Part shown: one piece after another, positions 14,170-26,150 of the stretch
How the letters are laid out: every line of letters begins with the position of its first letter
How positions within the stretch are numbered: position 1 is the stretch's first letter
Assembly (NCBI GenBank): GCA_038049695.1
Contig: CP142457.1
Location: forward strand, 24,008,501-24,072,500
Direction of reading: 5' to 3'
DNA from: Cinnamomum chago
Taxonomy: Eukaryota > Streptophyta > Magnoliopsida > Laurales > Lauraceae
DNA: 64,000 nucleotides
Notes under the pieces: model-generated
What the model was told of the DNA's origin: nothing
What the model saw: only the letters and a program-made list of their open reading frames with translations
The model's database searches: none
Translations under genes and position numbers: made by a program

Positions 14170-16145
14170 AAGGGCGACTTTTGACCTAGAGTCACATGAA
14201 ACACAGTGTTGATTCAGCAATTTTCCAGAGCCGCGTAGATTGTGTTTTCTTTCATAAGTTTCGTACGACCCTCGCAAGAAGTTCGGGTTTTCGTCTTTAC
14301 AAACACTGAACTCCTCGAAAATGATTTCCATAACCAAGATTCGCCCGAAACCCGTTTTAAACGGAAAAGTGGTATGAAATGTCCTAAAAAGCGCATCTCA
14401 ACCCAGAATAGCTTCAAATGGATTTCGAGGCGTAAGACAAGACTAGGAAACCCGAAACCCCTTTTTCTAAAGTGAGTGTTTGGACCCAGTGTCGAATGAA
14501 ACACAGTGTAGAGTCAACAATTTTCTAGAGCCGCATATATTTTGTTTTCATACAAAAGTATTGTACGACCCGCACAAAGTTCTGGTTTTCGCCTTTACAA
14601 GCACTGAGCTCCCCGAAAGTGTTTTCAATGGCCAAGGTTCGCCCGAAATCCGTTTTAAACAAATAATTAGCTCGAAATATCCTAAAAATCGCATCTCGGC
14701 CCAAAATCCCTTCAAATAGATTTAGAGGCGTAAGACAAGACAAGGAGACCCGAAACGCATATTAAACAGGTACCCGAATGTTTCTAGAGGGTGTCGTTGG
14801 ACCCAGAGTCGCAAGAAACACAGTGTGGAGTCAACAATTTCCTAAAGCCGTAAAGATTCTGTTTTAGTACAAAAGTACAGTACGACCCGCACGAAGTTCG
14901 GGTTTTCTCCTTTACAAACAGAGAACTCCCCAAAAGTGTTTACCTTACCCAAGGTTCGCGCGAAACCCGTTTTAAACCTAAAAGTAGCTCGAAATATCCT
15001 AGAAGGCGAATGTCAACGTAGAATATACCTTCAAATGGATTTCGAGAGGTGAGACAAGAGAAGGACACCCGAAACCCCTTCAAGAGTAAAACGCGATCCT
15101 AGATTTTTCTAGAGGGAGTCTTTGGACCCAGTGTCGCATTATTACACAGTGTAGAGTCAACAATTTTCTCGAGCCGCATAGATTGTGTATTCGTACAAAA
15201 GTACCGTACGACCAGCAAAAGTTCAGGTTTTCGCCTTTACAAACACAGAATTCCCCGAAAGTGTTTACCATACCCAAGGTTCGCCCGTATCCAGTTTTAA
15301 ACCGAAAAGTAGCTCGAAATATCCTAAAAGGATCACCTCAATCCAGAATACCTTTGAATGGATTTCGAGGCGTGAGACAAGACAAGCACACCCGAAACCC
15401 CTTCTAGAGAAAAACGCGATCCTGAATTTTTCTAGAGGGACTCTTTGGACTCAGAGTCGCATTAAAACACAGTGTAGAGTCAACAATTTTCTATAGCCGC
15501 TTAGATTGATTTTTCGTACTAAGGTACCGTACGACCCGCACGAACTTCGTGTTTTCGCCTTTTTAAACACTCAACTCCCCGAAAGTGTTTTCCTTACCCT
15601 AGATTTGCCCGAGACCCGTTTTAAACCAAAAAGTAGCTCGAAATAATCTAGAAAGGGCATCACATCCCCGTGTCCCTATAAATGGATTTTTAGGCGTAAG
15701 AAAAGACAAGGACACCCGAAACCAGAAAAGACAAGGACACCCGAGACCCCTTTTAGAGTAATACGTAGTCCAAGATTTTTCTAAAGGGAGTGTTCGGACC
15801 AAGAGTCGCATGAAACACAGTGTTGAGTCAACAACTTTCTAGAGCCGCACATATAATGTTTTCGTTCAAAAGTGCATTACGACCCTCGCACGAAGTTCCT
15901 GTTCTCGCCTTTGCAAACACTGAACTCCCCAAAAGTGATTTCCAGAGCCAAGATTTGCTCAAAACCCGTAGTAAACCGAAGAGTAGCAGGAAATATCTTA
16001 AAAATCGTATCTCAACCTAAAATCCCTTCAAATGGACTTAGAGGCGTAAGACAGGATAAGGACGCCCGAAACCCCTTTTAGTTTAAAACTTGATCCCAGA
16101 TATTTCTAGAGGTTGCCTTTGTACACAGAGTCGCAAGAAACACAG
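14170..16145. repeat. Higher-order repeat copy 4, truncated (A to G)
   Basis: Types A (14170), B (14468), C (14790), D (15115), E (15438), F (15790) and G (16113) keep the order. The G monomer is cut: near 16148 CACAGTG is followed directly by TTTTCCTTACCC, skipping about 180 bp of a normal monomer. Monomers from about 16150 to 18175 are less regular. Confidence 0.75.
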
Positions 16146-18175
16146 TGTTTTCCTTACCCAAGGTTCGCCCGAAACCAGATTTAAACCGAAAAGTTGCACG
16201 AAATATCCTAAAAATCGCATCTCAACCCAAAATCCTTTCGAATGAATTTAGAGTTGTAAGACGAAACAAGGACACCCGAAACTCCTTTCAGATTAAAACC
16301 TGATCCCGAATTTTTCAAGAGGACGTCTTTGGACCCAGAGTCGCAAGAAACATAGTGTGGAGTCGACAATTTCCTAGAGCCGCAATGATTCTTTTTTCCT
16401 ACAAAAGCAACGTTCGTACGGGTTTTCGCCTTCACAACCACAGAACTCCCCGAAAGTGTTTACCTTACCCAAGGTTCGCTCGAAACCCGTTTTAAACCGA
16501 AAAGTAGCTCGAAATATCCTAAAAGGTGCATCTCAACCCAGAATACCTTCAAATGGGTTTCGAGGCGTGAGACAAGAGAAGGACACCCAAAACCCCTTCT
16601 AGAGTAAAACGTGATCCTTGATTTTTCTAGAGGGAGTCTTTGGCTCCAGAGTCGCATTAAAACACAGTATAGAGTCGACAATATTGTAGAGCCGCGTAAA
16701 TTGTGTTTTGCTACTAAAGTACCGTACGACCCGCACGAGCTTCGGGTTTTTGCCTTTATAAACACCAAACTCCCCGAATGTGTTTTCCTAACACAAGATT
16801 CTCCCGAAACCCGTTTTAAACCAAAAAGTAGCTCAAAATATCTTAAAAATCGCATCTCAACCCAGAATCAATTCAAATGGATTTTAGACGCGTAAGAGAA
16901 GACAACGACACCCGAAACCCCATTTAGAGTAAAACGCAATCCCAGAATTTTCTAAGGGAGTCCCTGGACCAAGAGTCGCATGAAACATAATGTTGAGTCA
17001 ACAACTTTCTAGATCCGCACAGATTATGTTTTCGTTCAAAAGTACCGTACGACCCTCGCAAGAAGTTCCGGTTTTCGCCTTTGCAAACACTGAACTCCCC
17101 GAAAGTGATTTCCATAACCAAGATTTGCTCGAAACCCGTAGTAAACCGAAGAGTAGCTCGAAATATCCTCAAAATCGCATCTCAACCCAAAATCCCTTCA
17201 AATGGATTTAGAGGCGTAAGACAAGACAAGGACACCCGAAACCCCTTTTAGTTTAAAACTTGATCCCGGATATTGATATAGGTTGCCTTCAGACACAGAG
17301 TCGCAAGAAACACAGTGTGGAGTCAACAATTTCCTAGAGCCGCAAAGATTCTATTTTAGTACAAAAGTACCGTACGACCCACACGAAGTTCAGGTTTTCC
17401 CCTTTACAAACAGAGAACTCCCCGAAAGTGTTTACCATACCCAAGGTTCGCCCGAAACCCGTTTTAAACCGAAAAGTAGCTCGAAATATCCTAGAAGGCA
17501 AATGTCAACCCAGAATACCTTCAAATGGATTTCGAGGGGTGAGACAAGAAAAGGACACCCGAAACCCCTTCTAGAGTAAAAAGCGATCCTAGATTTTTCT
17601 AGAGGGAGTCTTTGGACCCAGAGTCGCATTATAACACAGTGTAGAGTCAACAATGTTCTAGAGCCGCATAGATCGTGTCTTCGTAGAAAAGTATCGTACG
17701 ACCAGCACGAAGTTCGGGTTTTCGCCTTTACAAACACAGAACTCCCCGAAAGTGTTTACCATACCCAAGGTTCGCCCGAAACCCGCTTTAAACCGAAAAA
17801 TAGCTCGAAATATCCTAAAAGGCGCATCTCAACCCAGAATACCTTTATATGGATTTCGAGGCGTGAGACAAGACAAGCACACCCAAAACTCCTTCTAGAG
17901 TAAAACGCAATCCTAGATTTTTTTAAAAGGAGTCTTTGGACCCAGAGTGACATGAAACACAGTGTTGAGTCAACAATTTTCTAGAGCCGCGTAGATTGTG
18001 TTTTCTTTCAAAAGTACCGTACGACCCTCACACGAAGTTCGGGTTTTCACCTTTACAAACACCGAACTCCTCGAAAATGATTTCCATACCCAAGATTCGC
18101 CCAAAACCCTTTTTAAACCGAAAAGTTGCTTGAAATGTCCTAAAAAGCACATCTCAACCTAGAATAGCTTCAAAT

Positions 18176-18768
18176 TTGCCTGCCTAACTACAGTTCATTG
18201 GTCTGCAGTTCTTCGCATTCTGTGTTACTTACAGACTACTTCAAGTCACTCTCTGTTATTGTCCTCTCAAAGTTCGCTTACTTTGACTGCTTTCTCCGAT
18301 TCTGATTGGGCTGGAGATGTCAATGATAGAAAGTCAACAACAAGATTTTCTATTTTTCTAGGCTCTTCTCTAATAGCATGGAAAAGTAAGAAACAGGATG
18401 CGATGTCACATTCCTCAATAGAAGCAGAATATCGAACACTAGCTGATATAACTGCTGAAATCATTTGGCTTTGATGGTTACTTAATGATTCCAGCAGGGT
18501 TCAAACTCTACTACTCCACTCATCTCTGATAGTGCTGGCGCAATTAAAATTGCTTACAATGATTTTTTCATAAACGAACAAAGCACATCGAGGTCGATTA
18601 TCATTTCATTCGTCATCATGTTCGTGAAGACACTATTACCATTTCATTCATTCCCTTAAATGACCAAGTAGCAAACTTCTTCACCAAGAGTCATCTGTCA
18701 CAAAGATTCTTGCATTTTGTATCCAATCTCTTGATGCTCACCAACTCCCATCCAGAGCTTGAGGGGGG
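18176..18768 (+). pseudogene. Ty1/copia RNase H remnant, 5'-truncated
   Basis: Translation gives the end of a copia reverse transcriptase/RNase H. There is a VHW-A-LRIL-YL segment at about 18190-18240, then FSDSDWAGD (the first catalytic Asp of RNase H), RKSTT, LIAWKSKKQ and SSIEAEYRTLA (the catalytic Glu), ending in IIWL. A stop at 18475 and frameshifts interrupt the rest. The terminal copia segment (EVDYHFIRHHVRED, then FFTKSHLSQRF) is readable in another frame up to about 18740. A purine-rich tract GAGGGGGG at 18761-18768 precedes the LTR. Everything upstream (gag, integrase, most of RT) is missing; the fragment starts abruptly at the satellite. It is dead. Confidence 0.9.
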
Positions 18769-19050
18769 TGTCAAGACACAGGTCAAGACATAGCCAATGG
18801 TTCTGGTCAATCCAATGGGTCAAATGATTCCAAGAAGACTAGTTGTAGATTTTTTGTGATTCATGTATATCTTTGACCAAGGGTACATTCTGTATTAGTT
18901 CATAGATTTAGGATCTCATCCTTCTTGATTGATACTGTCGATTGTAAACTTAGAATGTAATGTACTATTTATACAGAAGTAATGCAAAGGAAGATACACA
19001 ATTTTCCTCATTTAATCCTTCTCTCATTTTATATTTCTCTGAATGTTACA
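18769..19050 (+). mobile_element. 3' LTR of the truncated copia element
   Basis: It starts with TGTCAAGACA straight after the polypurine tract and plausibly ends at TGAATGTTACA (19050), giving TGT...ACA termini and about 282 bp. No second LTR is in the window to fix the right edge, so that boundary is an estimate. Confidence 0.6.
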
Positions 19051-20296
19051 TTCATATTTCATGGACTGAAACCATCACCACTGTAGGTTACATGGATCCT
19101 TCAGAAAGATGTTGCAAAGCTAAATTCTTAGATATTTACATGTATTGTTTATTGGTTTTGTTTTTACATCTGTTAAATGGGGCATGACAAATGGATAGTG
19201 TTGTTTTGAGTTATTTTGGGTTTTTGCCCATCCATTGAAATGTAAAATAGACATTGAGAATATCATTTGAATGGTCCCTTTTTATGAATTATAATTTGAA
19301 TGATCCCTATGTAAGAATGCCCATTGAATTTGTACCTTAGACGTTCTTGTCTAAATCTTTGGTATTGTAGTACAAGATTTATATTCATCAAATGCAAAAG
19401 AGAAGAGACCGATAAGAATTATCCTTTAAATGATCTATTCAATGTGTACACTAAACTTTCTGGTCAAAATCTTTGCTATTATAGTACAATGAAGAAGAGA
19501 GTGTAATTTGTTAAGAAAAGAAACTAAATATGGTGCTTCCCATGATGAGTATTAGATGCTAATTGATTATTGTTGATAGACAAAGCAAGAAAACTAATTT
19601 TTCATGCAAAGGAGTGATCATTTTAATATTCCATTATAGTTACAATTTTTGTGGTCATGTTGCAGGAATCCTTGAGTTGGCCTAGTTCATAAATATGAAT
19701 TCCAATTATAGTTACAATTGTTGTGTTCATGTTGCAAAGGAGTTATCATTCTAATATTCCATTATAGTTACAAGCATGATTCCTGTGTATAAGGTAAGAT
19801 GCACCATTTTCTCATATAATTAAGGGGATTTATATGGTCTGGTCAAGAAAAAAAACCCATCCTTTTGGGGGTTGAATTACAATTTCATAGGCAACACTAA
19901 GGTAAAAGGTACCCATGCTCTGCTCATCTAGACTAATGATATGCTTTATTGAGAAGTTCTATTTTATTTTATTATGTACTTTTAAAACTCTAATTCTTGT
20001 TACATTCTATACTATGAAACTCAAAGGCACTATCGAAGCTCATGGCAGTATGTGGTCCATATCATTGAATGACTGTAGGGGCATACAGCCTTTTGGTTGT
20101 AGTTCGATCTTTACCATATTGTCGATTTTCACTAGGTAAGAGTTTTAGCATGCATACAGACATATATAGGTCGTGGCAGTATGCGTAACACAAGACCAAA
20201 TGGATTCCATGATGAAGAGAAATGAAAACCTTATTATATGACATATACATGTAGATTAGTCAAGTATCAGAGTCGGTTTCTGCTTCCTGGGGTAGG
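19051..20296. other. AT-rich intergenic sequence
   Basis: I see no gene, RNA or recognisable transposon here. The sequence is AT-rich. A phrase containing TTATAGTTACAA recurs imperfectly near 19635, 19700 and 19760, which may be a local duplication. Short ORFs have no family resemblance. Confidence 0.6.
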
Positions 20297-20301
20297 AGCA
20301 T

Positions 20302-21927
20302 TGAAAGTCCAAGACCGAATCCTAGAGGGGGGGGGGGTGAATAGGATGAGCTCTAAAAACCTAGGCCAATTTGAATTCTTTTAACTTTTAAGTCAATTAA
20401 GGTTTGATGAAGATTAATTATCTTGTGATAGATATGAATCTCTAAGATAAGCATACACAAGGAATCATCAACTACAAACTTCATACAACCAAAAGTAAAT
20501 CATTCAAGCAAAGAGAGTAAAAGATCAATCACCATGACAAGCTCATTTATAGTGGTTCGGCCAAATTGCCTACATCCACTCCCGATACACTTATCGGTAT
20601 TCACTAACTTCAATTAAGGTTTAGGATCACCTCATACCTTACAATCAACACTATGCTTTTCAAGGCTTAGCATAAACCTTTACAACATATGCTTTTCAAG
20701 GCTAAGCATGAACCTTTACAACAAGGAATTTTTCTCTTAAGAAATATGCCTAAGAATGCATGGAATAAGAGAACTATATGAGTGCAAAAGAGTGCCTCTA
20801 AATAGGCTCAATAGAAAGTGAAAATCTCAAGTTCTAGAAAAATGCATGTGAATGACAAAGTTTATGTAAAATGCATTTTCTAGAAATTACTCTTTCTCTT
20901 TTTGAAAAGATACAATCTTAAATGATTCAAAGATGATAAACATAAGTTTGAGAAAGAGTGATTTGTCTAACACATGAATTTAACAAGGTAAACTAACTTG
21001 ATTTCAAAGAAAACAAATTCAAGTCTAACATGTTTATATTGAAACAAGAAAACAACTTCATGTGAAACAATGACAACATGTTGTATTCATAGAATATGAG
21101 ATTTCTAAGATATTAGGCATGTTATGAAAGAAAACATTCTAAAAGAAAAGCAACTTGTTAATCATGTTTAGAAAGAGATCAAAGATTTGAAACAAAACAT
21201 GATTTCAAAAAGACTAGGATTAAAGAAAGCACACCCATTTGAAGATCAAAGGTTGGTTTAATGGAATGGCTTCATAATCCCCTTAGAAATGCTCTTGAGA
21301 AGTTGCAAACAATTGGCCTCAAAAGTCCCTCCAAGATCAGCAACTTTCTTCAACCAAAAAGCCACTTTTTATAAAGAAAAAGTTGCCAACGGCTAGTCCT
21401 CGGTCGACCTAGAAACAGGTCTCGGTCGACCGAGAAAGCACAACGATCAAATTTCTGACCGTTGGCATGATACAGTTCAAAAACTGAGGACTCGACTGAC
21501 AGTGGTCCCGGTCGACCGGGAAGCAGGTCTCGGTCGACCGGCGACACTGGCAAAAACAACACAGATTTTAGAAAATTGAACTTTTGAGGGCACCTTCAAG
21601 GGGGACTTTGAGACACATATCCAAGCATTAAAACATTACTGAAAGAAGATGAAAACTGAGATTTTAAAACCATGAAAACTCCAAATCAAAATAATGATTT
21701 TAAAGATAGAAACATTGGAAAGTTTGGATGGATTTTGAAATAAAAAACTCTATGATCTAAGAGATAAATCTGAAATGAAAACCATGCATATCAAATGATA
21801 AAAACAAAGATTCAAGAAGTAGAAATATGCATGATGATCCTATTAATAAAACCATGAATGAATGAGAGGACAAGCTTATGAAAGTGAATGCATCCTATCA
21901 AATTGCAACAAAACAAAAACTCTAACA
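20302..21927 (-). mobile_element. Solo LTR (GGTCGACC family) with TSD AGCAT
   Basis: The same LTR family is inserted in reverse. The minus-strand start is TGTTAGAGTTTTTG (21927) and the end is GGACTTTCA (20302). AGCAT at 20297-20301 is repeated at 21928-21932, a 5-bp target-site duplication. The internal region and second LTR are absent, so this is a solo LTR of 1626 bp. It keeps the GGTCGACC palindromes (about 21410-21540), the AACGGCTA motif, a TATA-like stretch near 21368-21376, a few TTGCTTAGCC-type units (about 20640-20720) and the homopolymer tract near its end (about 20328). Confidence 0.93.
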
Positions 21928-21932
21928 AGCAT

Positions 21933-22969
21933 GAGAAGGAATGATCTATTATGATTCTTTTGTTTGGCACATCATATGTATGTTCTAAGTCTAAGTTTTT
22001 GGCATTAATGTCCAATTTCACTTTAACAGACAACAATCTATCAGCAGAAGGCTTTGGATATCAATGAGAGAGAGATTGGTCTTGATAACCCAGATCCACA
22101 ATGAAAAGTTATGGTGATCTTGCTGTCTTTTTATATTATCGCCTTCAACACGCTGAATTGGCCTTGAAGTGAGTTCCAATTTCTAACAGTTTTTTTCCTA
22201 GATACATTTTCTATGATATTTCTAGTGAATGGAGTGGTTCTTTGTGGTGGAAGAGTTTGTCCCCACATTCCTGCTCTTATCCATTCATGGGAATGTACTT
22301 GTCTTATTGTTGTTATTTTTCTAATATTAAGCTTCTTTTTGTGTCTTCATTGCAATTTTTTTGTTCATCATTCCAAGGTTATGATATCATTGAAGTATCA
22401 AAATGGACTCAAGGATTTCTGTATAAAATCCTAATATGACGTTAAATATGTTTAAGTGGTCTTCAACTAAAATACCAATGGTGTAGGGTATCAAGAAATG
22501 TGCTCTTTTCCCTCATTGTTGATATCTCATGCACTAAGGGGCCAAACATTTTCAATTAGATTGTCATCATTTTTTCCTTTGTGAAGGAATTTTGCACGTG
22601 AAAGGTTGTGATGGTGAGATGGCTTAGATATTGATCTATTTTTAATTATGATGATTCTTTCATCTATCATCTTGTTGGTTATAAATATTCAATGTTGCAG
22701 TTCTGATAATAAACATAAACTTGGGCAGGTTCATTTGAACACTACCAGTGTTGAGAGAGAGAGAGAGAGAGAGAAGGCAAGCGTAGGATCATGTATCATT
22801 TTCTATTTGAGGACCTTGCACCATTTCAATATGTTTCAGTATTTACTTATGAAATACTCTAATTATGAGAAAGATTTGTTAAGCATTAATTATGTACAGA
22901 AAACAGGTTAATATATATGAAATGTATTTGATATTTGATGTGTATATATATATTTAAAAAATATTTCTT
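21933..22969. other. Intergenic sequence with GA microsatellite
   Basis: AT-rich sequence with no recognisable gene. A (GA)n microsatellite lies at about 22754-22774. Short ORFs on both strands show no domain. Confidence 0.6.
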
Positions 22970-23293
22970 TTACTGGCAGCCATATGACCGCCGCTAAAAG
23001 CGATACTTTGCTTATGGTGGCGGCCGCCTGACCGCTGCTATAAAAAATTGCATTTTTAGCAGCAACCATCCTCACTTTTACCTGCAGTAAGTGGCCCTTG
23101 CTAAAAGTTTCCTTCGTCGTTTTGCTGCCCACGAATTTATTTTACCGGCGGTCAGGGTCGCCGCAGAAAAATAAATAGCAGCGGTCACCGGCCGCCATTA
23201 AAACCTTTACCCACCACACTTATACCGTCGCCAAGCGGCGGCCAGGCACTAAAAACAGTTTTTATTGTAGTAAAAACGGTATTTATTGTAGTG
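22970..23293 (-). mobile_element. CACTA-like transposon terminus
   Basis: Read on the minus strand from 23293, the sequence begins CACTACAATAAATACCG and is followed by a GC-rich subterminal region with repeated GGCGGTC, GGCCGCC and AGCGGCGGTC motifs down to about 22975. CACTA (En/Spm) ends in plants commonly start CACTACAA and carry short GCGG-rich subterminal repeats. I do not see a matching opposite end or a transposase, so this looks like an isolated end or a decayed non-autonomous copy. The GC content contrasts sharply with the AT-rich flanks. Confidence 0.55.
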
Positions 23294-24095
23294 TGGGTTG
23301 CTAATAGAAATAAAGGATAAGGACTAGGGTAGTTTAGATATCCACATTTAATTACTAAAGTATCCTCAAATGAGTGGTTGTGAATAAAGGAGCCTAAGGG
23401 CAATAAAGGTAGGCTATTTATAATGACAAGAGTGCCCATATATACCTGATAAATAATAAAGGAGGCCAAGGTCATTTAAGGTATTTGGATTTCCAAAAAG
23501 GAGGGAAAATGTGTGATTCGAAGGACTAGAATACCCTCATATAATTAATGGGCTAATGGGTAATTGGGTCATTTTAAGATTAATTGCACCACTCTCTCAG
23601 GAAAACCCATCTATAATTAGGATTACAACTAAGGCCTCTAATTATCTAATTAATTGTAGGAAATCCTCACAAAGGTCCAAATCCTATAAAATAGGCTAAA
23701 TTAATGGGAATTACTAACTATTCATGCTAATCCCCTATCAAATAAGATAATCTAGGGCTGGCTTGGTCAAACTGGGTCCCACTAGGTATTTCTAGGGACA
23801 GGTCCTTACATGTGGGTCGTCAGCTCAGATGATCTAAGAAAAAGATGTAGAAGTCATTTTTCACTGTTGATGTTTGATTGCATTCGAGTTTCTCCAGTGT
23901 TATAACTTTGTAAGTTGTAGTTGAGTAAATATATTGTTATAAAAATAATAATGCAATTCATCATCAGAGGATTATTCCCATCAATTTGGGAATAGCTTAA
24001 AGAATTCTACTGTTAAAGTATGCTAGAACGGTGAAAAAGGGCATTTCTAATTGTTATAGTTGGCCTTATTTATTTATTATAACAAAGAATGCACA
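23294..24095. other. Intergenic, AT-rich; possible old repeat
   Basis: No gene is recognised. The stretch around 23500-23830 (short ATTAATT-rich sequence ending in AGGTCCTTACATGTGGGTCG) has the feel of an old LTR or non-coding repeat, but I cannot place it. Confidence 0.4.
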
Positions 24096-24472
24096 ATGGA
24101 ACTCTATCCGCAATACGTTGACAGATATGAAGGAGAAATCACCCTTCTTAGTCGTGGCAAAGATGGGAGTGACGCAGATGGTAGTAGAAATTTTGACAAA
24201 TTCCTTATTGCGATTGACTGTATGAACCAAGAAAAGAAGAATGCAGTGCTATTGGCCGTGGAGAATAGGCAACCTAGTGTGTACCACTACTTGTAGGAAA
24301 GGTATCCTAAAAAGGAGAGTACAAATTAATAAGGTAGACAATGAAGGGAACAATGCACTTCACTTTGCTGCATCCTTTGCCCAAAATCGCCCTTGGCTCA
24401 TTCCTGGTGCTTTGCAGATGCAATGGGAGCTCAAGTGGTACAAGGTGCATCTCTCTCTCTCTCTCTCTCTCA

Positions 24473-24503
<31 letters not shown>

Positions 24504-24504
24504 T

Positions 24505-24540
<36 letters not shown>

Positions 24541-25514
24541 ACCAGACGCAAAAAATAGACTTGGACCGCGCAAATCCAACCCAATTACTGTTGGGTTGAA
24601 GCTGAGCCCTAGGGATGCATGAATTCTGGCTAGTTTGCTTATCATTGGTTCAATAATATGGTAGCTGAGAAATGCTCTATTTTGTAGAATATAACAATAT
24701 AGCATTGCAAGTTACTGCTCCCATTGTCCTTTCAAACTGTATGAACTATCTATAGGTTTAATAACCCGATATCATTATCATTATTATCAAAGCCTTATGC
24801 CATCTATACGGGATCAAACCCTTTTTCCGTACTTCCTAACTTCAGTAATTCAAGAAAATGGGTCCATCTTGTTTTTGGCTCATATGAGCAGTTCATCAAG
24901 GATTCCAAGCCCCGCCATTTCTTTGCACACCTCAACAGCAAGCGTCAAACTCCAAAGGAAGTGCTAAGTGCTAACTGATACACACGGAGAACTAGTTAGG
25001 GTTTCAGGAAAATGGCTAACCAGCACAATTGAATCTTGCTCAGTCATCATGGCACTTAATGCAATAGTGGCTTTTGCCTCAGCAACCACCCTGCTAGGTG
25101 GGGTGAAACCAGACGAAGGTACCCCAATCTTTGAAGGTGAGCCCTCCTTCAACATGTTCGCCATCTGTTCCCTGGTTGCATTGTGCTTCTCCATCACCTT
25201 CGTAACCATGCATGTTCCTCTCCATTCTCACTTCATGCTACCAAGTCTGGGACTTCTATTATGGTTTGCCATCCAAGTTGATACTGGGCCTTTCGTCGCT
25301 CATCGTCTCCATCGCTTCCTACTTGGTATCCTTTTGTTCTAGCCATTTCATCTCCATCAGAGATAAGTTGAAGTTCGCCGTCTTTCCCATATATGCATTC
25401 ACATGCCTACCCTTAACACTATTTGTTGTGTCTCAATTTCCCCTATATTTTTATCTCATAAGATCTATCATGGCTCATGTGCCAAAACGCAGTTTGGAGG
25501 TGACTTCAGTCTAG
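24096..25514 (+). pseudogene. Ankyrin-repeat PGG-domain protein, 5'-truncated pseudogene
   Basis: Intact members are membrane proteins with N-terminal ankyrin repeats and a C-terminal four-helix PGG domain (ITN1/ACD6-like family, stress and defence signalling). Only the C-terminal half is here. Exon 1 (about 24096-24444) has KKNAVLLAVENRQPSVYHYL, a frame break near 24296, then KVDNEGNNALHFAA and WLIPGALQMQWELKWYK. It ends at a plausible GT donor. The intron (24445-24891) holds CT and CA microsatellites. Exon 2 starts after CAG at 24892 (FIKDSKPRHFF), then DTHGELV, GKWLTST and the PGG-type LLGGVKPDEGTP with hydrophobic helices. Two small tandem duplications shift the frame: 7 bp at 24960-24973 and 4 bp at 25207-25214. 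The last frame ends in a stop at 25512-25514. No ankyrin repeats are seen upstream. Family membership is clear; loss of function is inferred from three frame breaks and truncation. Confidence 0.87.
24451..24538. repeat. Compound (CT)n-(CA)n microsatellite
   Basis: CT repeats with two CACT interruptions (about 24451-24505) are followed by a CA run (about 24507-24538). They sit inside the predicted intron of the ankyrin/PGG pseudogene. Confidence 0.95.
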
Positions 25515-26150
25515 TTCTTCATCCATACTTTTTGTTACAAATAGTTTCTTGGTGTGGTTTTTTTTTTTTTAATAGCAGTTTTTTATTTTTATTTCATGGG
25601 CTAATAATCTTTGGCGTGTGATTTTTGTGGTTGAAGCTGTTTGGTTTACACTGAGTTAATTTCTTGAATCGTAAGTGTGTGATTTCTTGCAATGAATTGA
25701 AATAAGGCTTTGTTGATGGATGGTGTTCTTACGTGGAAATCAACCTGAAGAGGAACCATTTGATTTCACATGAGCCCTGTTTGGATCGTCTTATATGGTT
25801 TTCTTGCTCTCCAATTACCTGTAAATCTAAATGTCTGTAAATGGTTGTGACAGAGAAGAAACTACTGTGAGTCTGTGACTAGTAACTCAGGAACTCAGGC
25901 TATCCAAATGCATGAACCTTCATTTGTGTAAAGAGAGTTATTGCACTTTGTTTATATAGATCCACATGGACCCATAGATTTGAACTCTTCTAATATCCAG
26001 GCTTTTAAAACTGGAACAAAAGTCTTTTGCTGAAGATGTGAAAAAAATCTAGATCTTGTTTGTTGGTGTGCTGCCTTTTATGTGATGAAATTTTGGAGGC
26101 AATTATCAATAGAGAGGAAGTTATGTTCATCAATCATTCTTTTGAGTATC
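25515..26150. other. 3' flank of pseudogene, no feature seen
   Basis: T-rich sequence with a T homopolymer near 25558-25571. It may include the old 3' UTR of the ankyrin/PGG pseudogene. I see no other gene or repeat before the LTR that starts at 26151. Confidence 0.5.

Larger units (their letters stand above)
1083..18175. repeat. Satellite array, ~322-bp monomer, ~53 monomers
   Basis: A recognisable unit recurs about every 300-325 bp. It contains the core GAGTCTTTGGACCCAGAGTC, then CACAGTGTAGAGTCAACAAT, GTACCGTACGACCCGCACGA, CCCCGAAAGTGTTT, CGAAATATCCTAAAA and a closing ACACCCGAAACCCCTT. Anchors lie near 1122, 1420, 1741, 2065, 2281, 2606, 2907, 3224, 3550, 3870 and so on to 17930. Monomers fall into diverged types that recur in order (see the higher-order units). 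A few are truncated, near 2185, 8290 and 16150. Many 60-170 aa ORFs occur on both strands, but they track the repeat, have no family resemblance and shift between frames, so I call none a gene. The array ends at 18175 against a copia fragment. Confidence 0.97.

Noticed and set aside
1-18175. CRISPR-like array of regularly spaced repeats
   Set aside because: Monomers are about 322 bp and contiguous, without unique spacers, in a plant genome. It is a satellite.
25403-25621. Separate gene downstream of the ankyrin/PGG remnant
   Set aside because: It is an out-of-frame reading of the last PGG exon and its T-rich flank.
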